NCBI GenBank assembly: GCA_035301485.1
Contig: DATGUF010000023.1
Location: 12,464-76,463, forward strand
Length of the DNA stretch: 64,000 bases
Source: CALEAR01 sp035301485
Lineage (GTDB): Bacteria; Pseudomonadota; Gammaproteobacteria; Pseudomonadales; Alcanivoracaceae
Reading direction: 5' to 3'
Shown here piece by piece: positions 17,438 to 25,122 of the stretch; the stretch's first letter is position 1; each line of letters starts with the position of its first letter. A program made the translations under genes and the position numbers. Under the pieces are notes generated by a model, which saw only the letters and a list, made by a program, of their open reading frames with translations, was not told the DNA's origin and ran no database searches.

Positions 17438-17564
17438 AAAAAAACCCGGCAGCATCTGGGGAAGGATATAGCTGCCGGGCAAGGTCTTACCATCTCGTAA
17501 TAGTTGGAAGGACGAGATAACTACAGATGGCGGTTAAAATTTGGAAGGATTGCCCCCTGCAGTT
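17438..17564 (-). ncRNA. Candidate Hfq-type small RNA with three UCCUUCC anti-SD loops (ErsA/Spot 42-like position)
   Basis: No protein gene explains the strong minus-strand terminator beside engB (9-base GC stem 17445-17453/17471-17479, then seven U at 17438-17444). Reading the minus strand from an extracytoplasmic-sigma-like promoter (17571-17597), a transcript starting near 17564 would be about 127 nt. It folds by eye into three hairpins: an 8-base stem opening AACUGCAG and closing CUGUAGUU (one G-U pair); a 7-base stem AUCUCGU/ACGAGAU; and the terminator. Each loop shows UCCUUCC (plus-strand GGAAGGA at 17543-17549, 17506-17512, 17460-17466), complementary to ribosome-binding sites. Known: the polA-engB interval encodes Spot 42 in E. 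coli and the AlgU-dependent ErsA in Pseudomonas. Homology to either is inference from position and promoter type. Confidence 0.72.
17445..17479 (-). terminator. Rho-independent terminator of the candidate small RNA
   Basis: CCCGGCAGC and GCTGCCGGG form a perfect 9-base stem around a 17-base loop that carries UCCUUCC. On the minus strand it is followed by seven T bases; on the plus strand no T-run follows. So it ends a leftward transcript, and no leftward protein gene exists between here and the next gene's own terminator. Confidence 0.85.
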
Positions 17565-17570
17565 ATTAAG

Positions 17571-17597
17571 TAAGAGGCCCCCATTCGCAAAAAGTTC
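17571..17597 (-). promoter_or_regulatory. Sigma-E/AlgU-like promoter of the candidate small RNA
   Basis: On the minus strand GAACTT (17597-17592) is followed after exactly 16 bases by TCTTA (17575-17571). This matches the RpoE/AlgU type consensus (GAACTT, 16-17 bases, TCtgA/TCtaA) with one base off in the -10. The predicted start near 17564 is an A, 7 bases beyond the -10. An alternative sigma-70 reading (TTGCGA ... TTAATA) has a poor 15-base spacer. Confidence 0.55.
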
Positions 17598-17788
17598 ATT
17601 TACTATTTATTCGTCATTTCCCACCACCAAACACCTAAAGTGGATTCGTAATTAAGTGCGCAAACACTTTGTTTAACAATGTTTTTATTTATTCTTCCGT
17701 GAAACCTGTATCATGCAGAGCAATGGCATAGACTTTACAGCCCTTTGAAGGAGGGGCGCGAGGTTAATGCACTTCACATCTATACAAA

Positions 17789-17799
17789 GGAAGGGTATA
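17789..17799 (+). promoter_or_regulatory. Ribosome-binding site of the outer-membrane protein gene, predicted pairing site for the small RNA
   Basis: GGAAGGGTATA lies directly before ATG 17802 and includes the Shine-Dalgarno. It can pair over 11 consecutive positions (one G-U) with UAUAUCCUUCC in the third loop of the candidate small RNA (complement at 17460-17470). Pairing would hide the ribosome-binding site. Confidence 0.5.
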
Positions 17800-17801
17800 T
17801 C

Positions 17802-18380
17802 ATGAAACTACGTACAATTTTAGCAGCCGCTATTATCGCAGCTCCAATCGCAGCCACTGCAGCGCCTTTAAGCTACACCTACGGTGAAGCCACTTACCAA
17901 GCATGGACCGATTCCGATATCGATTCTCACAACTGGGCGTTGAAAGGTTCTTACCAAATTGGTGATAACTACTACTTCACCGCTGAAGATGCTTACTTAG
18001 CTGCAGACGGCAAAGGCCGTAGCGGTGGCCTAGGTGTGTTTGCTCCTATCGATAACAACGTACACGTTTACGGTCAGCTTTCTTTAGCAGATTCAAACCC
18101 TAAGCGTGAAACAGACAACTCTAGCAAACTTAATGGCGTACGCCCTATTGTTGAATTAGGTGCTCGTGCTGCGCTGAACGACCAACTAGAAGCTCGTTTA
18201 GCCGCCCGCTACATCAACGATGGCGCTTACAGCTCTAGCGGAAAACTAAAAGACGAGTGGGTTTTCCAAGCTGAAGGCGTTTACGCTGTAAGCAACAAAG
18301 TAGACGTTTTAGCAAGCGTTGCTGCCCCACTAGAAAACTCTGGTGCAGTGATCACTGCTGGTGCTCGCTTCAACTTCTAA
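17802..18380 (+). CDS. Small outer-membrane beta-barrel protein
   Basis: The 192-residue protein has a clear Sec signal peptide (about 1-21, ending ATAA-A). The mature part has alternating polar and aromatic strands (SYTYGEATYQAW, NWALKGSYQIGDNYYFTAEDAYL, VHVYGQLSLADS, PIVELGARAAL, QLEARLAARYI, EWVFQAEGVYAV, AVITAGARFNF). It ends in phenylalanine, the usual BAM-recognition ending. This pattern fits an eight-stranded OmpA/OmpX-type barrel. Its specific function is unknown. ATG 17802 follows GGAAGG; the upstream in-frame TTG would bury the signal peptide. It ends at a strong bidirectional terminator. The neighbouring minus-strand small RNA could regulate it. Confidence 0.8.
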   Translation: MKLRTILAAAIIAAPIAATAAPLSYTYGEATYQAWTDSDIDSHNWALKGSYQIGDNYYFTAEDAYLAADGKGRSGGLGVFAPIDNNVHVYGQLSLADSNPKRETDNSSKLNGVRPIVELGARAALNDQLEARLAARYINDGAYSSSGKLKDEWVFQAEGVYAVSNKVDVLASVAAPLENSGAVITAGARFNF

Positions 18381-18400
18381 GTTGTTGCACTCCAGATAGT

Positions 18401-18430
18401 AAAAAGGCGCGTTTAAAACGCGCCTTTTTT
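18401..18430. terminator. Bidirectional intrinsic terminator between the OMP gene and the DUF815 gene
   Basis: AAAAAGGCGCG (18401-18411) pairs with CGCGCCTTTTT (18419-18429) around a 7-base loop, giving a T-run on both strands. It sits between convergent genes. Confidence 0.93.
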
Positions 18431-18449
18431 ATGCCTAGTGGTTTAAGCC

Positions 18450-19208
18450 TTACAGTTCACCGCCATATTGGTTCCAAAACTGACGCGCCGTGCGCCCAGA
18501 GCGGCCGCCTTTTTCAGTGGCAAAGCGCTGCGCTAAAATGTGCAGTTGCTCTCTGTTTTCCACCTCAGGGAAATAACTGTCTATTATTTCGTAGTACTGC
18601 ACTTGGCTAATAGGGTAAAACGATAAGCGCAACCCAAAGCGATCGGCCAAAGATATTTTCTCCTCTAAGGCATCACCCAAATGCAACTCACCGCCTTTAA
18701 CCCCGCCACCGGCATTATCGCTATGGCTCTCCGGTAATAAATGACGGCGGTTAGAAGTGGCATAAATGCGCACATTTTCAGGCGGTAGCTCAATAGAACC
18801 CTCCATCACAGATTTCAGGTGCTTATAGCTGTTCTCTCCTTCTGCAAAAGAAAGATCATCGCTGAACACAATAAAGCGATACGGCTCTTCGCGAATCTCA
18901 TCTACAATTTCAGGCAGAATAGCTAAATCTTCTTTATCCACTTCCAACAAACGCAGGCCTTTATCCGCATAGTGGTTCAGTAATGCCTTTACCACGGAAG
19001 ATTTGCCTGTACCACGGCTGCCCCATAACAACGCATGGTTGCACGGTTGGCCCGCTAAAAAACGTTCGGTATTGGCCATAATGCGCTCTTTTTGGCGCTC
19101 AATGCCATACAACTCATCAAGCTGTATAGGGTCGTAATATTTTACGGCACGCAAACGTTGTGAATAAGGCCGCCACACAGCGGCTTTCGTGTTTTTCCAA
19201 TCTATCAT
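18450..19208 (-). CDS. DUF815-family AAA+ ATPase
   Basis: The 252-residue P-loop ATPase carries Walker A GSRGTGKS at 63-70, a Walker B-like IVFSDDLSF, and sensor-type ATSNRRHLLPE. The pattern and length match DUF815 (PF05673), whose members are uncharacterised ATPases. A conserved C-terminal RTARQFWNQYGGEL follows. Its ATG shares one base with the TAA stop of polA, so it is likely translationally coupled to polA. A role tied to DNA polymerase I is suggested by this coupling but is not known. Confidence 0.88.
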   Translation of the reverse strand: MIDWKNTKAAVWRPYSQRLRAVKYYDPIQLDELYGIERQKERIMANTERFLAGQPCNHALLWGSRGTGKSSVVKALLNHYADKGLRLLEVDKEDLAILPEIVDEIREEPYRFIVFSDDLSFAEGENSYKHLKSVMEGSIELPPENVRIYATSNRRHLLPESHSDNAGGGVKGGELHLGDALEEKISLADRFGLRLSFYPISQVQYYEIIDSYFPEVENREQLHILAQRFATEKGGRSGRTARQFWNQYGGEL

Positions 19209-21922
19209 TAGTGCGCCTCGTCCCAGTTATCTCCTACGCCGGTATCCACCACCAACGGCACCGATAAGGTGGCAGCCGCTTCCATTTGTTTGCGTAGTTC
19301 AGCCACCAAAGTATCCACAGCCTCTTCTTGCACTTCAAACACCAGTTCGTCATGCACTTGCATTACCATACGTGCCGGCAAGCCACTTTCTTGCAGCCAA
19401 GCATCCACAGTAATCATGGCCCGCTTGATGATATCAGCGGCGGTGCCTTGCATGGGCGCATTAATGGCCGTGCGTTCGGCCGCTTGGCGGCGAGCGCCAT
19501 TGCGGCTCTTTATTTCTGGCAAATACAACCGGCGCCCGAATAGGGTTTCTACGTAGCCTTGCTCTGCCGCCAAGGCACGGGTGCGCTCCATGTACTCTTG
19601 CACGCCAGGATAGCGTTCAAAATAACGCTCGATATATTCCTGCGCTTTATAGCGCGTAATGCCCAGCTGTTTGGATAAACCAAAAGCGCTCATACCGTAA
19701 ATGAGGCCGAAGTTAATCGCTTTAGCATCGCGGCGCGCATCAGCAGATACCTCTTCTACGGAGGTGCCCCACACTTCTGCGGCCGTAGCACTGTGAATAT
19801 CTAAGCCCTCGGCAAAAGCGCGCTGCATGCCCTTATCGTTACTCAGGTGCGCCATGATGCGCAATTCAATTTGCGAGTAGTCTGCCGCTACAATTTTGTG
19901 CCCTGGGCTGGCCGTAAACGCTTGGCGAATGCGGCGCCCTTCTGCGGTGCGCACGGGAATATTTTGCAAATTAGGATCGCTAGAAGATAAACGCCCCGTT
20001 GCAGTGACCGCTTGATGGTAAGAGGTGTGCAGGCGTCCTTCTTTATCCACCATTTCAGGCAGCTTATCGGTATAGGTGGATTTTAGCTTCGCCATACCAC
20101 GATAAGCCATGATAACGCTCGGAAGCTCATAATCTAAAGCGAGTTCTGCCAACACCGCTTCAGCGGTGGAAGGCGCTCCTTTAGGCGTTTTCTTTAAAAT
20201 AGGTAAGCCCTGTTTGGTAAACAAAATTTCCCCAAGCTGCTTGGGCGAACTTAAATTAAACTCCTCCCCTGCTAGCTCATAGGCTTTTGTTTCTAACTCG
20301 GCCATTTTACCCGCTAGTTCCTGGCTCTGATGGCGCAACATATTCACATCAATATGGCAGCCATTGAGCTCCATATGCGCCAGCACGGGCACTAAGGGCA
20401 TTTCTATTTCGTGAAACACCTTGGCAAGGCTAGGAATAGCTTCTAGCTGCGGCCAAATAGCATGGTGCAATTGCAGCGTAATGTCAGCGTCTTCGGCCGC
20501 ATACACGGCGGCTTGTTCAAGCGGTATTTGGTTAAAAGTAAGCTGCTTCGCTCCTTTGCCTGCAATCTCTTCAAAGCTCAGCGTGGGACGGTTTAAATAA
20601 CGTCGCGCTAAAGTGTCCATATCGTGGCGGCTTGCCACCGAATCGAGCACATAAGATTCAAGCATGGTGTCATAGGCGATACCTTGTAGCTCGATGCCAT
20701 AAGGCGCCAAAATATTCATGTCGTATTTTAGGTTTTGCCCTATTTTCTTAATGTTCGGGTTTTCTAAAATAGGCTTTAATTGCGCTAGCACCCACTCTCT
20801 ATCAAGCTGCTCGGGCGCCCCCATGTAATCGTGGCCCACCGGTACATAAGCGGCTTCATAAGGTTCCACCGCAAACGATACGCCCACCAACTCAGCGGCC
20901 ATGTAATCCAAGGCAGTGGTTTCTGTATCAAACGCGAATAAAGCGGCTTTCTCTAACCGCTCGCACCATTCTTGTAAGGCTTCGCGGGTATAAATAGTGG
21001 TGTAGTTAACGTCTTTTGCTTCTTCCACCACCGCGGGCTCGTCGCTGCTTAATTCTTCGCGCCAGCTTTTAAATTCGAGCTCGGTGAAGTACTCAAGCAG
21101 CGTTTCTTTATCTGCTTCTTTGATAGTGAGATCGTCTAGGGTTTCTTCAAGCTCACAATCCACCTTAATGGTGGCTAATTGGTAAGAGAGAAACGCTACG
21201 TTTCTATGTTCTTCCAAACGCTTGGGCATGGTTTTCGCGCCACGGAAAGTGAGCGTTGGGATTTTATCTAAGTTCGCGTAAATTTCTTCCATGCTGCCCA
21301 CGCCTTGCAGCAACGCTAACGCTGTTTTTTCTCCCACACCAGGCACGCCGGGAATATTATCGGCGCTATCGCCCTGTAGTGCGAGCAAATCGATAATTAA
21401 CTCTGGGCCAACACCATACTTTTCTTTCACTTCGGCCACGTCGTACACCGTATTCGACATGGTGTTCACCAATGTGATGTGCTCCGACACCAGTTGCGCC
21501 ATGTCTTTATCGCCCGTGGAAATCACCACATGGCGGCCTTCGGCTTCTGCTTGGCGGGCTAAGGTGCCGATCACATCATCCGCTTCTACGCCTTCTTTGA
21601 TAATGAGGGGCAACCCCATGGCGCGAATAATGGCGTACAAGGGCTCTATTTGCACACGCATATCATCGGGCATGGGCGGGCGCTGTGCCTTGTACTCTTC
21701 ATACATGTCGTCGCGGAAGGTTTTGCCTGGCGCATCGAACACCACCGCCACTTGTTGCGGTGTGTAATCTTCAAGCAGCTTGCGCAGCATGCTAACAACG
21801 CCGCGAACGGCTCCTGTGGGCTGCCCTTGCGAGGTGGTTAATGGTGGTAGCGCATAAAAAGCGCGGTATAAATAGGAAGAACCATCGACCAAAACTATCG
21901 GAGATTGCACTGTGTTTTTCAC
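19208..21922 (-). CDS. polA: DNA polymerase I
   Basis: The 904-residue polymerase has all three domains. The 5'-3' exonuclease (about 1-290) shows VFDAPGKTFRDDMYEEYKAQR and STGDKDMAQLV. The 3'-5' proofreading domain keeps its metal residues D332 and E334 in FDTETTALDY. The polymerase domain has DPNLQNIPVRTAEGRRIRQAF, the motif A region VAADYSQIELRI, the O-helix RRDAKAINFGLIYGMS, and motif C MQVHDELVFEV. It serves Okazaki-fragment maturation and excision repair. It follows an esterase gene by 7 bases and overlaps the DUF815 gene, so it is probably the third gene of a four-gene transcript. Confidence 0.97.
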   Translation of the reverse strand: MKNTVQSPIVLVDGSSYLYRAFYALPPLTTSQGQPTGAVRGVVSMLRKLLEDYTPQQVAVVFDAPGKTFRDDMYEEYKAQRPPMPDDMRVQIEPLYAIIRAMGLPLIIKEGVEADDVIGTLARQAEAEGRHVVISTGDKDMAQLVSEHITLVNTMSNTVYDVAEVKEKYGVGPELIIDLLALQGDSADNIPGVPGVGEKTALALLQGVGSMEEIYANLDKIPTLTFRGAKTMPKRLEEHRNVAFLSYQLATIKVDCELEETLDDLTIKEADKETLLEYFTELEFKSWREELSSDEPAVVEEAKDVNYTTIYTREALQEWCERLEKAALFAFDTETTALDYMAAELVGVSFAVEPYEAAYVPVGHDYMGAPEQLDREWVLAQLKPILENPNIKKIGQNLKYDMNILAPYGIELQGIAYDTMLESYVLDSVASRHDMDTLARRYLNRPTLSFEEIAGKGAKQLTFNQIPLEQAAVYAAEDADITLQLHHAIWPQLEAIPSLAKVFHEIEMPLVPVLAHMELNGCHIDVNMLRHQSQELAGKMAELETKAYELAGEEFNLSSPKQLGEILFTKQGLPILKKTPKGAPSTAEAVLAELALDYELPSVIMAYRGMAKLKSTYTDKLPEMVDKEGRLHTSYHQAVTATGRLSSSDPNLQNIPVRTAEGRRIRQAFTASPGHKIVAADYSQIELRIMAHLSNDKGMQRAFAEGLDIHSATAAEVWGTSVEEVSADARRDAKAINFGLIYGMSAFGLSKQLGITRYKAQEYIERYFERYPGVQEYMERTRALAAEQGYVETLFGRRLYLPEIKSRNGARRQAAERTAINAPMQGTAADIIKRAMITVDAWLQESGLPARMVMQVHDELVFEVQEEAVDTLVAELRKQMEAAATLSVPLVVDTGVGDNWDEAH

Positions 21923-21929
21923 CCTGAGG

Positions 21930-22964
21930 TTATTTCATTAACGGAATGAGTGCGTCGCAAATATCTTCTAACGCACGACGTGCTGCGGGCACCATGCCGC
22001 CCATACTAACAAAACCATGCACTAATTTCGGATAATGTAAGTATTTTACTGCTACCCCCGCTTCTTCTAGGCGATGGCCGTACGCTAACCCTTCATCACG
22101 CAATGGGTCGGTGGCAGTAATCATTAACGTATTGGGCAAACCACTGAGATCTTCCGCCAGCAAGGGCGAAATGCGTGGGTCGTGCACATCGGCATCGGCG
22201 GGCAAATATTGTTGCCTGAACCAAGCCATCACTTCTGTGGTGAGGCCATAACCTTCACCGAACTCTTCCGCCGAGGGGAACACTCTGCTCTGGTCTGTGG
22301 AAGGGTAAATAAGGCATTGGGCCATCGGTTTATTCTCCACTTGTTGCGCCAACACAGCAGATATAGTGGCGCCCGCGCTGTCGCCCATTACCGTTATTTT
22401 ATCTGGATCAATACCTAGTTCTAATGCTTCGCGCTGCAACCATTTCCAGGCTGCAATAGCATCATCAATGGCCACCGGATACTGATGTTCTGGTGCTAAA
22501 CGATAATCCAGTGAAAACACGGGGCAATCTAAGCGATGGGCAATCCAACGACACAAACGATCGTAGCTCTCCACATCACCAATGGTGAAACCACCCCCAT
22601 GGCTAAAGAACACCGCATGGGTGAGCACGCCAGTGTGGCGTGGGCGATATTCTCTTAATTTAATTCGGCCTCCCATCAGGGCCACTTGATGATCTCGCAC
22701 GTGTTCTAAGCGCTGATAAGGCATATCCAGTAGGTTGATCATCTGCGCATATAATTGGCGCGATTTATTCACATCTGCTTGCGCCAAAGAAGGCCTGTGC
22801 TCTGCTGTGGCCAGTAAAAAGCGTACGTCAGCATCTAATCTTTGGTGCGGACGTTCTGACAACATGGCCGCGAGCCCTCGTTTTACGCCGTTAGGGAGCG
22901 CTAACACACCGCTTACCACTAGCTTTTCTACTTTGTTCTGCATACTGGTTAATGGGTTTTTCAT
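21930..22964 (-). CDS. Alpha/beta hydrolase, hormone-sensitive-lipase-type esterase
   Basis: The 344-residue protein has the HSL family signatures HGGGF (122-126, oxyanion hole) and GDSAGA with nucleophile S196. The acid and histidine lie in the usual C-terminal context (TDPLRDEG, then HGFVSMGG). DYRLAPEHQYPVAIDDA is also typical. Such enzymes hydrolyse short- to medium-chain esters; the true substrate is unknown. There is no signal peptide. Its start overlaps the stop of the upstream TIM-barrel-like gene by four bases (ATGA), and polA starts 7 bases after its stop. Confidence 0.9.
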   Translation of the reverse strand: MKNPLTSMQNKVEKLVVSGVLALPNGVKRGLAAMLSERPHQRLDADVRFLLATAEHRPSLAQADVNKSRQLYAQMINLLDMPYQRLEHVRDHQVALMGGRIKLREYRPRHTGVLTHAVFFSHGGGFTIGDVESYDRLCRWIAHRLDCPVFSLDYRLAPEHQYPVAIDDAIAAWKWLQREALELGIDPDKITVMGDSAGATISAVLAQQVENKPMAQCLIYPSTDQSRVFPSAEEFGEGYGLTTEVMAWFRQQYLPADADVHDPRISPLLAEDLSGLPNTLMITATDPLRDEGLAYGHRLEEAGVAVKYLHYPKLVHGFVSMGGMVPAARRALEDICDALIPLMK

Positions 22965-24130
22965 GATGAACTCGTTGCCTCGTTATCGTCCAAATTTAAT
23001 GCTTGTTTGCCGGCCTTGATAAGAGCCGTCATTTCTTGGTGCCACGTTATATCCCGCCAACACTCTTCATTACTAGGGCGGGTGTAATGGCTCACCACCA
23101 TACGCTCCACACCCGACGCTACAGCAATTCGTACTCGTTCGGCGGATAATGTTTTAACCCAGGGCCAATACGCCGTTTCCTCATGCACACGTATGTAACC
23201 ATCTATTAAAAGCGGCTGTAAGCGACGCTGACGGCAAAAATGTAATTGCTCTACAAGCCGCTCACGCCACTGCGTTACCCAATAAGGCTGTTGCAGTGCG
23301 TACCATTGCGCGGCGGCACGATTACGTAGCTTCTCAAGCGGTATACGATGCGTGCGCAACACGCTGTTACTAAGCTGAAAAGCCACGTCGTCATCTTGCC
23401 ACAACGCCAAGCCAAAAAAATCGAGCTCATTAACGCTCAAGTCGTGGTAAAGCGGCTCTGCACCAGGCGCTGCGGTCAACCCATACTGCAAGCGGGGGTA
23501 TAACGCGCGTAGTGCCCTAGGCACGGTAAGTAAATACTCTTCCACATTACGCTTATGCTTTGATGACCATGGCAGCAACCGCGCCACAGGATTAAATGCA
23601 GAACGCCGGAACACACGCCGATGGGCACCATGAGCACCATTACCCAAGGGGAACCCGTAGCAAAAATCTACGCCCTTGATCACCTCTGCCACACCCGCTT
23701 GCTCGGCATACGCTAAGGTTTCTGCCCAGGCGGTTACAAAATCTTCTGGTTTACGTAAAAAAGATCGGCGGGCCAAACTATCAGGCAAAAACTCACTGGT
23801 GAACCACACCTCTAGCTCATGCTCTTTCGCTAAATGTAGCAAACTCAACAAGCGCGCACGGGGCGCCACTCTCACGCAATTGGCTTCGGTAAAAGTTTTA
23901 GCGGGAGGCAAGGTTACATAAAAATACTCTCGCACTTCGCCAAACTGATTAGGTGCGATTAAATGCGGGCATGGGTCTATCACTAGCCCTTGATAGCCAC
24001 GCTCAGCGAGTTCGGCCACAGAAGCCTCTAGGTGTTGATACGCTTCGTGGGTAAGCCACTCATGGCCCCAGTTAACTAGCGCAACGCCTCGCATGGTTTG
24101 TGCTCGCGTAGTTTTTGTTCTACTTCTCAT
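22961..24130 (-). CDS. Uncharacterised protein, possible TIM-barrel (cellulase-like) fold
   Basis: I do not recognise this 389-residue protein with certainty. After a basic N-terminal tail it reads GVALVNWGHEWLTHEAYQH, then LAELAERGYQGLVIDPCPHL, a beta-alpha pattern like the first strands of glycoside-hydrolase TIM barrels annotated as 'cellulase-like'. Later segments alternate strands and helices (LEVWFTSEFLPDS, VAEVIKGVDFCYGFPLGN, LQPLLIDGYIRVHEETAYWPW, RIAVASGVERMVVSHYTRP). No signal peptide is seen, so a secreted cellulase is unlikely. It heads a tight leftward run with the esterase, polA and the DUF815 ATPase. Only 36 bases separate it from the end of znuA upstream, so it might be read from the znuA promoter. 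Confidence 0.55.
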   Translation of the reverse strand: MRSRTKTTRAQTMRGVALVNWGHEWLTHEAYQHLEASVAELAERGYQGLVIDPCPHLIAPNQFGEVREYFYVTLPPAKTFTEANCVRVAPRARLLSLLHLAKEHELEVWFTSEFLPDSLARRSFLRKPEDFVTAWAETLAYAEQAGVAEVIKGVDFCYGFPLGNGAHGAHRRVFRRSAFNPVARLLPWSSKHKRNVEEYLLTVPRALRALYPRLQYGLTAAPGAEPLYHDLSVNELDFFGLALWQDDDVAFQLSNSVLRTHRIPLEKLRNRAAAQWYALQQPYWVTQWRERLVEQLHFCRQRRLQPLLIDGYIRVHEETAYWPWVKTLSAERVRIAVASGVERMVVSHYTRPSNEECWRDITWHQEMTALIKAGKQALNLDDNEATSSS

Positions 24131-24165
24131 TATGTTGGGTTCTCATTGGCTAGCACACGCTGAAG

Positions 24166-25053
24166 TTAGTGCGCTAAACACGCCTTGAACTGCTCCCCTA
24201 CATTCAGCAAAAAATCAGTATACCACTGTGCTTTTTCATTTCGACCCAGTGGGTCCACTTGATGTAGCTTACAATCGCCTGTGCACAAGCGCTGCAGCAA
24301 AGCCTTGCGTGATTCTGGTTCGGCCATCACACAACGAATGTTCTGCCGTTTCATTTCTCTATTTAAAACAATTAGTTGACGACTACTCGCCTCACCCTCA
24401 ACATTAGCCGATACGATTAAGGGGCGCTGCAACGAAAAGCTTTCGGCAAAATAACCCCACGCATCATGATGGCTCAAGTAGGGCACTGCGCTATAAGGAG
24501 CCAAGCTAGCTGTCAGCGCTATGGTGGTAGCCTCCATGGCAGCAACAAAACGTTGTTCCGCCTGTTGCCATGCCTCATCGGTTAACCCTAGCGGCTCAAG
24601 GTGTTGCCCTAGGCCGCGTACTAACGCTAATACGTTGGTGGGAGAGAGCCACAAATGCGGGTCTAAATGCGCATGTTGGTGCTCGCTGGCGTGATGCCCT
24701 TCTTCATACAAACGCTGAATATTTTCTTGCGCTGTCATGGTTAATTCCCGCTGGGCATACCGTTCGCTGAAGGGTTTCAAGTGCGGCTCAGCATCTGGGC
24801 CCATCCATACAAACAAGTCGGCTTGATGGATCAACTTGGCCTGCCCTGGCGTTAAAGAAGCGTGATGCGGATGCTGGTTAGGCAGTAGCAAGGTGTGGAC
24901 TTGTATGTGCGGTGCCTCGGCAAACACTTGGCGCATAGCGGCAGCCAATGGCTCCACACTGGCCACTACTGTAACGTTAGTAGTGGGTGCGGGGGTGGCT
25001 TGCGCAAATAGCGCTAACGCACATAACCATATAACAAACAATACTCGCAACAT
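24166..25053 (-). CDS. znuA: Zinc ABC transporter, periplasmic zinc-binding protein
   Basis: The 295-residue exported protein (signal peptide about 1-19) belongs to the cluster 9 metal-binding family. Metal-binding histidines are seen in NQHPHHASLTPGQ and DPHLWLSP; the histidine-rich loop at 119-133 (HHASEHQHAHLDPH) is characteristic of zinc-specific members. It delivers Zn2+ to the ZnuBC permease, encoded divergently from 25123. The 69-base gap between the two units carries a candidate Zur box. Confidence 0.94.
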   Translation of the reverse strand: MLRVLFVIWLCALALFAQATPAPTTNVTVVASVEPLAAAMRQVFAEAPHIQVHTLLLPNQHPHHASLTPGQAKLIHQADLFVWMGPDAEPHLKPFSERYAQRELTMTAQENIQRLYEEGHHASEHQHAHLDPHLWLSPTNVLALVRGLGQHLEPLGLTDEAWQQAEQRFVAAMEATTIALTASLAPYSAVPYLSHHDAWGYFAESFSLQRPLIVSANVEGEASSRQLIVLNREMKRQNIRCVMAEPESRKALLQRLCTGDCKLHQVDPLGRNEKAQWYTDFLLNVGEQFKACLAH

Positions 25054-25083
25054 TTACCGTACTCCCATGCCCTAAACGGGTAA

Positions 25084-25105
25084 TTAGTATAATATTCACT
25101 ATTTT
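25084..25105. promoter_or_regulatory. Candidate Zur operator / promoter between znuA and znuC
   Basis: The stretch around TAGTATAATATTCACTA (25085-25101) shares the TATAATAT core and part of the flanks with the gammaproteobacterial Zur consensus (a dyad centred on TATAATATA). By hand about 12 of 22 positions agree. It also supplies a TATAAT -10 for znuC. Zur itself is not encoded here. Confidence 0.4.
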
Positions 25106-25122
25106 CATTCTGCGGATTTGCT

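Noticed and set aside
17435..17800. GGAAGGA repeats read as plus-strand ribosome-binding sites of small peptides
   Set aside because: None is followed by a start codon with a sensible frame at proper spacing, while the minus-strand RNA reading explains all three.
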